Shown here: positions 1 to 5,937 of the stretch, in pieces
How the letters are laid out: the number at the start of each line of letters is the position of its first letter
Numbering within the stretch: position 1 is the first letter of the stretch
DNA from: Paraprevotella sp.
Lineage (GTDB): Bacteria > Bacteroidota > Bacteroidia > Bacteroidales > Bacteroidaceae
Assembly: GCA_017425765.1 (NCBI GenBank)
Contig: JAFOXE010000189.1
Coordinates: 1 to 8,069, forward strand
DNA length: 8,069 nucleotides
Direction of reading: 5' to 3'
Translations under genes and position numbers: made by a program
Notes under the pieces: model-generated
Seen by the model: only the letters and a program-made list of their open reading frames with translations
Database searches by the model: none
Told to the model about the DNA's origin: nothing

Positions 1-216
1 AGTGCCGAACAGCTGACTAGCAATAAAGAATCAGTTACACAGGCAGAAAAAGGACGCGAAATTGCCGAAAAACGCTATGAAGTGGGTCGAGGTACAATCT
101 TAGAATTGAACAGCAGTGAGGTGGCCTTGACGCAAGCTCAACTTACCTACAACCAAGCCATTTATAATTATCTTGTAGCTAAGGCTGATTTGCAAAGCGT
201 GATGGGAAGAGAATAA
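1..216 (+). CDS. TolC-family outer-membrane efflux channel, C-terminal fragment
   Basis: This is the 3' end of a gene that starts before the window; 71 residues are readable in frame 1 up to the TAA at 214-216. The segment is a long amphipathic helix typical of the last coiled-coil helices of TolC/OEP proteins. An R-Y-E-V-G-R-G-T block (visible residues 25-32) leads into L-E-L-N-S-S-E and then A-L-T-Q-A-Q-L-T-Y-N-Q-A-I-Y-N-Y, ending in A-K-A-D-L-Q-S-V-M-G. The 'RY..G......L......L..AQ..Y..A..dy..A...L....G' pattern is the family's C-terminal signature. The protein would form the outer-membrane and periplasmic exit duct that the downstream adaptor and RND pump dock to. It is the first visible gene of the efflux operon and lies 36 bases upstream of the adaptor. 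The substrate cannot be inferred from this fragment. The truncation is a window-edge effect, and there is no internal stop. Confidence 0.9.
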   Translation, partial: SAEQLTSNKESVTQAEKGREIAEKRYEVGRGTILELNSSEVALTQAQLTYNQAIYNYLVAKADLQSVMGRE

Positions 217-225
217 AAACTGGAA

Positions 226-234
226 AATAAAGAA
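226..234 (+). promoter_or_regulatory. AATAAAGAA element upstream of the adaptor gene
   Basis: This purine-rich 9-mer lies in the 36-base gap between the channel and adaptor genes and ends 18 bases before the adaptor ATG at 253. That is too far to act as a classical Shine-Dalgarno site. The same 9-mer recurs in the next two gaps of the operon. A role in translation initiation is inferred; chance in A-rich spacers remains possible. Confidence 0.3.
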
Positions 235-252
235 TAAAATATTAGATATACA

Positions 253-1293
253 ATGAAACAGCATTTTCAAATGTGGGTATGGGCCTCATGTGCTATTGTA
301 CTCATGGCAGCCTGCTCTGGCGAGAAGAAAGAAGGTAATGATTCGAATCAAACCGAGAATGTAGCGGTACAAGTTGAGAAACCTAGAGTAAAAATTGCTT
401 CAACTAGTATGCGTGATGTAGAACAAATTGAAGCGTATACAGCAACAGTTCAAAGTGATGTTAAGAACAACATTTCTTCGAATTCTGCACTACGTATTGA
501 GAAGATCTGTGTAGAGGTAGGTGATGCCGTGCGCAAAGGACAAGTATTGGTTCAAATGGATGCTTCTTCTTTGGAGCAATTGAAGTTGCAAATAGAAAAC
601 CAACGTATCGACTTTAATCGCATCGACCAATTATATAAGGTAGGTGGTGCTAGCAAAGCAGAATGGGATAATGCTAAGACTCAGCTGAGCGTGAATGAAA
701 CGCTATATCAAAACAAGTTGGAAAACACACGTTTGATAAGTCCTATCAATGGTGTGGTAACAGCACGTAATTACGATAATGGTGATATGGCTGGTGCTTC
801 TCCAATCCTTACAGTAGAGAGCTTGTCGCCAGTAAAACTTCTTATCCATGTATCTGAAACATACTTTGCAAAAGTGAAGAAGGGTATGGAAGCAAGAGTT
901 CAAGTTGATGCTTACGGTGATGAGGTATTTGCGGGTAAGGTTAGTCTTCCGTACCCTACTATAGATCCTGCCACTCATACATTCCCTGTTGAGATTACTT
1001 TGAGCAATGCTAATCAGCGAGTGCGTCCGGGAATGTTTGCCCGCGTGACTTTGGCATTTGGTTCTGAAAACCGTGTTGTGATTCCTGATCAAGCAGTTGT
1101 TAAGCAGATGGGAGCTGGCGATTATTATGTATATGTATATGATAATGGAATAGTATCTCACAATAAGGTAGAACTCGGCCGTCGTCTAGGTGACGAGTAT
1201 GAGGTGGTGAGCGGAGTTCCAGCCCATGCACAAGTGGTAATTGCTGGACAAAACCGTTTGGCCGACGGTATAGAGGTCGAGGTTGTGAAGTAG
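253..1293 (+). CDS. RND efflux periplasmic adaptor lipoprotein (membrane fusion protein, AcrA/HlyD family)
   Basis: The 346-residue protein bridges an inner-membrane RND pump and a TolC-type channel. The N-terminus is a lipoprotein signal: K2, a hydrophobic stretch to about residue 18, then lipobox L-M-A-A-C with C21 as the predicted lipidated cysteine. This supports the ATG at 253 over Met7. The first lipoyl half carries V-G-D-A-V-R-K-G-Q-V-L (about residues 89-99). A short helical hairpin follows at about 105-155. The second lipoyl half contains I-S-P-I-N-G-V-V (about 162-169) and N-G-D. A beta-barrel (about 190-265) contains V-R-P-G-M-F-A-R-V, and a membrane-proximal domain runs to the C-terminus with V-I-P-D-Q-A-V. 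Length and domain order are normal for the family. It lies 36 bases after the channel gene and 43 before the pump gene, so the three are probably co-transcribed. No metal-binding His/Met-rich tail is seen, which fits a drug or organic-solute pump better than a metal pump. The substrate is unknown. Confidence 0.95.
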   Translation: MKQHFQMWVWASCAIVLMAACSGEKKEGNDSNQTENVAVQVEKPRVKIASTSMRDVEQIEAYTATVQSDVKNNISSNSALRIEKICVEVGDAVRKGQVLVQMDASSLEQLKLQIENQRIDFNRIDQLYKVGGASKAEWDNAKTQLSVNETLYQNKLENTRLISPINGVVTARNYDNGDMAGASPILTVESLSPVKLLIHVSETYFAKVKKGMEARVQVDAYGDEVFAGKVSLPYPTIDPATHTFPVEITLSNANQRVRPGMFARVTLAFGSENRVVIPDQAVVKQMGAGDYYVYVYDNGIVSHNKVELGRRLGDEYEVVSGVPAHAQVVIAGQNRLADGIEVEVVK

Positions 1294-1315
1294 ACAAAGC
1301 GCGTTTAGTTATATC

Positions 1316-1324
1316 AATAAAGAA
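1316..1324 (+). promoter_or_regulatory. AATAAAGAA element upstream of the RND pump gene
   Basis: This is the second copy of the operon's shared 9-mer. It ends 12 bases before the pump ATG at 1337. The spacer contains no other convincing ribosome-binding sequence, so this A/G-rich stretch is the best candidate for a leader that aids initiation. Confidence 0.3.
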
Positions 1325-1336
1325 AAGACATTTACT

Positions 1337-4300
1337 ATGAGTTTATATGAAGGAGCGGTTAAGAAACCGATTATGACCAGCCTCTGCTTTCTTGCAGTAG
1401 TGATTTTGGGTCTGTTTTCCTACCTCAAGTTACCAGTGGATTTGTATCCGGATATCGATACAAACACCATCATGGTGATTACTACCTATCCCGGTGCTTC
1501 AGCTTCGGATATTGAGAATAATGTGACTCGACCTCTAGAGAATACGCTAAACTCTGTAGAGCACTTGAAACACATTACTTCAAAGTCAAGCGAGAACACC
1601 TCGGTGATTACGTTGGAATTTGAATATGGAAATGATATAGAGGTGCTTACCAACGACGTGCGAGATAAGCTTGATATGGTGAGTTCGGCACTTCCTGATG
1701 GTGTAAACACCCCAATTATCTTTAAGTTCTCTGCCGATATGATTCCGATCGTGATGCTTTCGGTACAGGCAGAAGAAAGTCAATCAGCTTTGTACAAGAT
1801 CCTCGACGATAATGTGGCCAATCCATTGGCACGTATCGATGGAGTGGGAACTGTGGCTATCTCAGGTGCTCCAGAGCGTGAGATAAACATCTACATGGAC
1901 CCTGTTAAGATGGAAGCGTATGGCATTACTGTGGAGCAAGTCAGCTCTACGGTGGCTGCTGAAAATCGTAATGTTCCCGGTGGAACTTTCGATATTGGAA
2001 ATAACACATATTCGTTGCGTGTAGAAGGCGAGTTTAAGGATCCCAAGCAGATGTTAAACATTATTGTGGGTACATATCAAGGTGCTCCGGTTTACTTGCG
2101 CGATGTGGCACGTCTTGTAGATAGCACACAGGAACGTTCGCAAAAGGCCTTTAATAATGGACGACAAGGTGCAATGATCATCATCCAGAAACAATCGGGT
2201 GCGAATTCGGTTGCCATTTCTCAGAAGGTTATTGATATGTTGCCAACACTACAGAAGTCCTTGCCTACGGACGTAAAATTGGGAATCATTGTCAATACGT
2301 CTGACAACATCTTGAATACCGTCAATTCATTAGTTGAAACCATTTGTTTCGCAATGTTATTTGTGGTTGTGGTGGTGTTTATCTTCTTAGGACGTTGGCG
2401 TGCTACGGTAATTATTTTCATTACCATTCCGTTGTCTTTGATTGCTTCATTCATCTATCTATTGGTTACAGATGGCTCATTTAATATGATTTCGCTGTCG
2501 TGTCTAAGTATTGCTATCGGTAGCGTGGTGGACGATGCTATTGTGGTATTGGAGAATGTAACCACACATATTGAACGTGGTTCATCTCCGAAACAAGCAG
2601 CTATACATGGTACTAACGAGGTGGCTATTTCCGTTGTGGCTTCTACTTTGACGATGATAGCTGTATTCTTCCCACTTACGATGGTAACGGGTATGGCCGG
2701 TGTACTCTTTGAGCAATTAGGTTGGATGATGTGCGTTATTATGACCATATCAACAGTTTCGGCTCTAAGTTTAACACCGATGATGTGTTCACAACTCCTC
2801 CGTCTACAAAAGAAACAGAGCGCGTGGTTCTTGGCTTCTCGTAAGCCAATAGAGCGTGCTTTAGATGGCTTGGATGCGTGGTACGCACGAATGTTGGATT
2901 GGGGTACTCGTCACCGCTGGTCGGTAGTGATTGGATGTATTTTGTTCTTCATAGGTACTGTAGTAATAACTTCTGGTAAAATTAAGAGCGACTACTTCCC
3001 TGAGAATGACAATGCTCGTATTGGTATATCTTTGGAGTTGCCTGTTGGAACACGTATGGAACGTGCTCAAGAGTTGGCATTAGAACTTACTGGTATGTGG
3101 CAAGAACGTTATTCCAAGGATTTGAATGCCATGAACTTTACTGTAGGTCAAGCTGATGAAGATAATACATGGGGAGCTTTGCAGAGCAATGGTTCACATA
3201 TCATAACATTCAATATTTCATTAGTTCCTTCTGATGAACGCGAAAAGGGACTTTCGACAATTTGTGATGAAATGCGTGCCGACCTCAAATCTTATCCGGA
3301 ATTTGTAAAAGCCAATGTTATGATGGGTGGAAGTCATAGTAACATGGGTGGTCAAGCCATGGCGTCTTTCGAGATATACGGATATAATTTTGACGCAACA
3401 GATAAGACTGCAGCCGAGCTCAAGAAGGGGTTAGAAAGTTCGCCGGGTGTGAGCCAAGTGATTGTTAGTAGAAGTGATTACCAGCCTGAATATCAAGTGG
3501 ATTTCGACCGGGAAAAGTTGGCTCTTCATGGCCTTAACTTATCAACGGCAGCTAACTATCTACGTAATCGTGTGAACGGTTCGTTGGCCTCATATTATCG
3601 TGAGGATGGTGATGAATACGATATCAAAGTACGCTATGAGCCCGATCAACGCACTAGTATTGAGGCATTGGAAAATATTATGATTTACAATGCTGCAGGT
3701 AAGGGTGTTCGTGTAAAAGATGTGGGTAAGGTGGTAGAACGTTTCTCTCCTCCAACTATTGAGCGTAAGGACCGTGAACGTATTGTTACCGTTAGCGCGG
3801 TGTTGTCGGGATTAGCATTGAGCGAGGGTGTAGAAATTGGTAATGCAATCATTGATAAAATGGAGTTGCCTCAAGGTGTAACCATCAAGGTGGCCGGTTC
3901 GTATGAGGATCAGCAGGAATCAAACCGTGACCTCGGTATGTTGGCTGTACTTATTATTATATTGGTATATATTGTAATGGCAGCCCAATTTGAGTCACTA
4001 ACTTATCCTCTTATCATCATGTTCTCCGTGCCGTTTGCGGTGAGCGGTATTTTGCTAGCCTTGTTCTTCTCAGGCGAAACGTTGAATATCATGTCTATTT
4101 TGGGTGCTATCATGCTTATCGGTATTGTTGTGAAGAACGGTATTGTACTTATTGACTATATCCTGTTGTGTCGAGAGCGTGGAATGGGTGTAATTCGTTC
4201 GGTTACTACCGCAGGTCGAAGCCGTTTACGTCCGGTATTGATGACTACACTCACCACAGTATTGGGTATGGTGCCCATGGCTATCGGAACCGGTGTAGGC

Positions 4301-4534
4301 GCAGAAATGTGGCGTCCTCTTGGATGGTCCGTAGTGGGTGGTCTTACTGTTTCCACTATTCTAACACTTGTCTTGGTGCCTGTGGCATACGCTATGTTTG
4401 CAGGTAATGGTATTGTGTTGGCACGACGTAGCATACGTAAACAACGTGAATTGAATGCATATTACCAGGCACATAAGAAGGAAATGACGAAACAAAAGGA
4501 TACGCATCGTCATGTGAATAAAATAGAGGAATAA
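1337..4534 (+). CDS. RND-family efflux pump, inner-membrane permease (HAE-1/AcrB-MdtB-like)
   Basis: The 1065 residues match the usual RND length. The architecture is two repeats, each with one transmembrane helix, a large periplasmic porter/docking loop, and further helices. TM1 lies at about residues 12-31 and the first loop at about 32-330. TM2 starts at about 336, TM7 at about 528-545, the second loop at about 546-863, and TM8 at about 868-886. The proton-relay acidic pair is intact in TM4 (D399-D400 in G-S-V-V-D-D-A-I-V-V-L-E-N), and the partner lysine is in TM10 (K933 in G-I-V-V-K-N-G-I-V-L-I-D). The D-D pair, L-P-V-D-L-Y-P-D-I near the N-terminus and G-A-E-M-W-R-P-L-G-W near the C-terminus indicate the drug-efflux class rather than CusA/CzcA metal pumps. 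It would export amphiphilic compounds using proton influx, together with the adaptor and TolC-type channel. The C-terminus ends in a hydrophilic, strongly basic cytoplasmic tail (about 1030-1065, rich in K/R and with three H). The gene is intact, and the substrate is not inferable. Confidence 0.97.
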   Translation: MSLYEGAVKKPIMTSLCFLAVVILGLFSYLKLPVDLYPDIDTNTIMVITTYPGASASDIENNVTRPLENTLNSVEHLKHITSKSSENTSVITLEFEYGNDIEVLTNDVRDKLDMVSSALPDGVNTPIIFKFSADMIPIVMLSVQAEESQSALYKILDDNVANPLARIDGVGTVAISGAPEREINIYMDPVKMEAYGITVEQVSSTVAAENRNVPGGTFDIGNNTYSLRVEGEFKDPKQMLNIIVGTYQGAPVYLRDVARLVDSTQERSQKAFNNGRQGAMIIIQKQSGANSVAISQKVIDMLPTLQKSLPTDVKLGIIVNTSDNILNTVNSLVETICFAMLFVVVVVFIFLGRWRATVIIFITIPLSLIASFIYLLVTDGSFNMISLSCLSIAIGSVVDDAIVVLENVTTHIERGSSPKQAAIHGTNEVAISVVASTLTMIAVFFPLTMVTGMAGVLFEQLGWMMCVIMTISTVSALSLTPMMCSQLLRLQKKQSAWFLASRKPIERALDGLDAWYARMLDWGTRHRWSVVIGCILFFIGTVVITSGKIKSDYFPENDNARIGISLELPVGTRMERAQELALELTGMWQERYSKDLNAMNFTVGQADEDNTWGALQSNGSHIITFNISLVPSDEREKGLSTICDEMRADLKSYPEFVKANVMMGGSHSNMGGQAMASFEIYGYNFDATDKTAAELKKGLESSPGVSQVIVSRSDYQPEYQVDFDREKLALHGLNLSTAANYLRNRVNGSLASYYREDGDEYDIKVRYEPDQRTSIEALENIMIYNAAGKGVRVKDVGKVVERFSPPTIERKDRERIVTVSAVLSGLALSEGVEIGNAIIDKMELPQGVTIKVAGSYEDQQESNRDLGMLAVLIIILVYIVMAAQFESLTYPLIIMFSVPFAVSGILLALFFSGETLNIMSILGAIMLIGIVVKNGIVLIDYILLCRERGMGVIRSVTTAGRSRLRPVLMTTLTTVLGMVPMAIGTGVGAEMWRPLGWSVVGGLTVSTILTLVLVPVAYAMFAGNGIVLARRSIRKQRELNAYYQAHKKEMTKQKDTHRHVNKIEE

Positions 4535-4557
4535 GCATATTTGTACAATAACATTTA

Positions 4558-4566
4558 AATAAAGAA
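4558..4566 (+). promoter_or_regulatory. AATAAAGAA element upstream of the PII-like gene
   Basis: This is the third copy of the 9-mer, ending 5 bases before the ATG at 4572. Here the distance suits a weak ribosome-binding role (AAAGAAGAG). The spacing differs between the three copies (18, 12 and 5 bases), which argues against one fixed mechanism. Confidence 0.3.
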
Positions 4567-4571
4567 GAGTA

Positions 4572-4865
4572 ATGAAATCCGTATTTATAGCATTCGACCA
4601 AGCTTTTCAGGAACGCATCGTCGAGGTGTTAGACCGAAACAATTGTCGCGGTTTTACACGTTTTGAGCAGGTGCAAGGTCGCGGCTCGAAGACAGGAGAA
4701 CCTCATTATGGCTCACATGCATGGCCTTCCATGTGCTCTGCTATTATCACAATGGTAGAGGACGAAAAAGTGGATAATCTATTGGATGCTTTGCATGCCT
4801 TGGATGTGGAAACCGAAATGTTGGGACTCCGTGCATTTGTGTGGAACATAGAGAAATGTATATAA
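4572..4865 (+). CDS. Small PII-superfamily-like protein encoded behind the RND pump
   Basis: This 97-residue soluble protein has no signal peptide or membrane segment. The layout reads as a ferredoxin-like PII fold: a beta strand (residues 2-8, V-F-I-A-F), a helix (about 10-23), then R-G-F-T at 26-29 and E-Q-V-Q-G-R-G at 32-38. It falls almost in register with E. coli GlnB, where G27 and V-K-G-F-G at 33-37 occupy the same places. Residues 39-51 (S-K-T-G-E-P-H-Y-G-S-H-A-W) would be a T-loop about six residues shorter than in GlnB. A strand (about 55-62) and helix (about 65-77) follow, as in PII. The C-terminal T-G-x-I-G-D-G-K-I-F B-loop of ATP-binding PII proteins is not recognisable; that part reads G-L-R-A-F-V-W-N-I-E. 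PII-like proteins commonly bind membrane transporters, and one PII subgroup is reported near RND metal-efflux genes. Placement 37 bases after the pump therefore suggests a pump regulator, which is inferred. H45, H49, C55 and C96 could bind metal, but this is untested. Confidence 0.75.
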   Translation: MKSVFIAFDQAFQERIVEVLDRNNCRGFTRFEQVQGRGSKTGEPHYGSHAWPSMCSAIITMVEDEKVDNLLDALHALDVETEMLGLRAFVWNIEKCI

Positions 4866-4880
4866 TGCCGATGTGTGTGA

Positions 4881-4989
4881 AAACAGACGTACAGGTCGTT
4901 TGATTCACATGAAGGCCTTGAATCATCCAGATGCTCATCTACCGATAGGGTAGGTGAGCATCTGTTTTTGTATACATGCAGGTCTGTTT
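4881..4989. repeat. Imperfect inverted repeat enclosing two hairpins
   Basis: The outer arms are 4881-4893 (AAACAGACGTACA) and 4977-4989 (TGCAGGTCTGTTT). The second, reverse-complemented, matches the first at 11 of 13 positions. They enclose a perfect 7-base inverted repeat (TGATTCA 4901-4907 / TGAATCA 4919-4925) and the terminator hairpin. On paper this folds as a three-way junction, but the terminator should end most transcripts before the right outer arm. No target-site duplication was seen, so a mobile-element origin is not supported. Confidence 0.35.
4928..4969 (+). terminator. Strong rho-independent terminator ending the efflux operon
   Basis: The left arm is CAGATGCTCATCTACC (4928-4943), the loop is GATAG (4944-4948) and the right arm is GGTAGGTGAGCATCTG (4949-4964). 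All 16 positions pair, with a single G-U wobble (4938/4954). A run of five T follows directly at 4965-4969. The stop codon of the PII-like gene lies about 65 bases upstream. The A-tract needed for termination on the opposite strand is absent, so it acts on + strand transcripts and separates the efflux operon from the polysaccharide genes. Confidence 0.9.
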
Positions 4990-5059
4990 CTAATGAGTTA
5001 TACATGACACCTTCTTCAAATTCAGGTGGGTGTCCAAAAAGAATTAGACAATAATGGAC

Positions 5060-5090
5060 TTTTGTAAAAAAAAGAGTTAACTTTGCCCCT
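5060..5090 (+). promoter_or_regulatory. Bacteroidetes-type promoter for the polysaccharide export genes
   Basis: TAACTTTG at 5078-5085 is an exact match to the Bacteroidetes -7 consensus TAnnTTTG and is followed by C, as is common in these promoters. Transcription would start near 5090-5095, giving a leader of about 20-25 bases. The best upstream element, TTTTG (5060-5064), is only 13 bases before the -7 box, shorter than the usual spacing of about 19-21. Either the -33 site is degenerate or the upstream contact is weak. The position downstream of a terminator and 30 bases before an ATG supports a real promoter. Confidence 0.6.
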
Positions 5091-5114
5091 TAAAGGAATT
5101 TATAGATACGTACA

Positions 5115-5930
5115 ATGATAAGAAAAGTTTTTTTACTGTGTAGCATGATTTTTGTGGGATTTTTAGTCTCTTCATGCTTATCCGATAAGAAAATCGTTTA
5201 CCTTCAAGGAGCAGAGGCAACTTATAAACAAGCCACAGACATCCAGCAAGTGTATGAGTTGGTGGTGCAACCGGACGATCAATTGGCCATTTCTGTGTCA
5301 AGTAAAACCAAAGAACTTATTGAGCCTTTTAATACAAATACGTTGATTGGAGGTGGCAACTCAGGTTATTCGGCCAGTACGGTTAATGTGCAATCGGGCG
5401 TTACCTATTTTCAAGTAGATAAAGAAGGCAATATCGAGTTTCCTGTATTTGGTACATTAAAGGTGGGCGGTATGACGTGCAAAGCCGTGTCGGAAATGAT
5501 TCGCAAACGCTTAGTGGAAGGAAATTACATCAACGACGCCGTGGTAAATACAAAGATAATGAGTTTCAAGGTTACGGTGTTGGGTGATGTAAAAACTCCC
5601 GGAGTTCAAAATTTTGAGGGCGAGCGTCTTACTGTGTTAGAGGCAATAGGTAAAGCTGGCGATTTGAACAATTCGGCCAAGCGTAACGATGTTCTTGTGA
5701 TAAGAGAAGAGGATGGGAAACGTGTTACCTACCAAATGAATTTACTTGATGCCGAAAGCGTTTTTTCTTCTCCCGGCTATTATCTACAACAGAATGACGT
5801 GGTCTATGTACAACCCAACAAGTCGGTACGTGTAAAAGGTAGTACCAGTTATACATTGCTCTCGGTGAGCAGTACGTTGGTTAGTATGGTCGTTTCAATC
5901 GTATCTTTAATCATCTCTTTAAACAACTAG
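5115..5930 (+). CDS. Outer-membrane polysaccharide export lipoprotein, Wza-like (Poly_export/SLBB)
   Basis: This 271-residue protein would form or help form the outer-membrane exit pore for capsule or exopolysaccharide. The N-terminus has R3/K4, a hydrophobic core and lipobox L-V-S-S-C with C21, so it is a lipoprotein; this fixes the start at 5115. After the cysteine comes D-K-K-I-V-Y-L-Q, common in Bacteroidetes members. The polysaccharide export domain starts at about residue 47 (Y-E-L-V-V-Q-P-D-D-Q-L-A-I-S-V). Y-F-Q-V-D-K-E-G-N-I-E-F-P-V-F-G and a G-G-M-T-C-K-A helix complete it. An SLBB domain begins at about 153 (V-T-V-L-G-D-V-K-T-P-G) and ends near Y-Y-L-Q-Q-N-D-V-V-Y-V-Q-P (about 222-234). 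The C-terminus is a hydrophobic segment (about 245-268) where Wza has its membrane-crossing helix. It is shorter than E. coli Wza (one SLBB domain rather than two), as is usual in this phylum. The downstream Wzc-like gene begins 7 bases after its stop, so the two are co-transcribed. Confidence 0.95.
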   Translation: MIRKVFLLCSMIFVGFLVSSCLSDKKIVYLQGAEATYKQATDIQQVYELVVQPDDQLAISVSSKTKELIEPFNTNTLIGGGNSGYSASTVNVQSGVTYFQVDKEGNIEFPVFGTLKVGGMTCKAVSEMIRKRLVEGNYINDAVVNTKIMSFKVTVLGDVKTPGVQNFEGERLTVLEAIGKAGDLNNSAKRNDVLVIREEDGKRVTYQMNLLDAESVFSSPGYYLQQNDVVYVQPNKSVRVKGSTSYTLLSVSSTLVSMVVSIVSLIISLNN

Positions 5931-5937
5931 AAAAAAG

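Noticed and set aside
703..1161. Antisense open frame of 152 codons opposite the adaptor gene
   Set aside because: It lies wholly inside a confidently assigned gene on the other strand. Its product has low-complexity I/Y/S-rich stretches and no family resemblance.
4168..4407. Second + strand frame of 79 codons within the pump gene
   Set aside because: It is an out-of-frame shadow of conserved RND helices. Its W/S/Y/R-rich composition is not protein-like.
4706..5005. Antisense frame of 99 codons starting in the intergenic region
   Set aside because: It overlaps most of the PII-like gene and runs through the terminator hairpin. It has no promoter and its product resembles nothing recognised.
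5021..5064. Possible insertion-sequence end (GGTGTCCAAAAAG with a facing TGGACTTTTG)
   Set aside because: GTCCA/TGGAC is only a 5-base inverted repeat. No transposase remnant, matching distant end or target duplication is visible in the window.
4866..5114. Invertible promoter switch of the Bacteroides capsule type
   Set aside because: No pair of inverted repeats flanks the -7 element. The repeats present all lie upstream, around the terminator.
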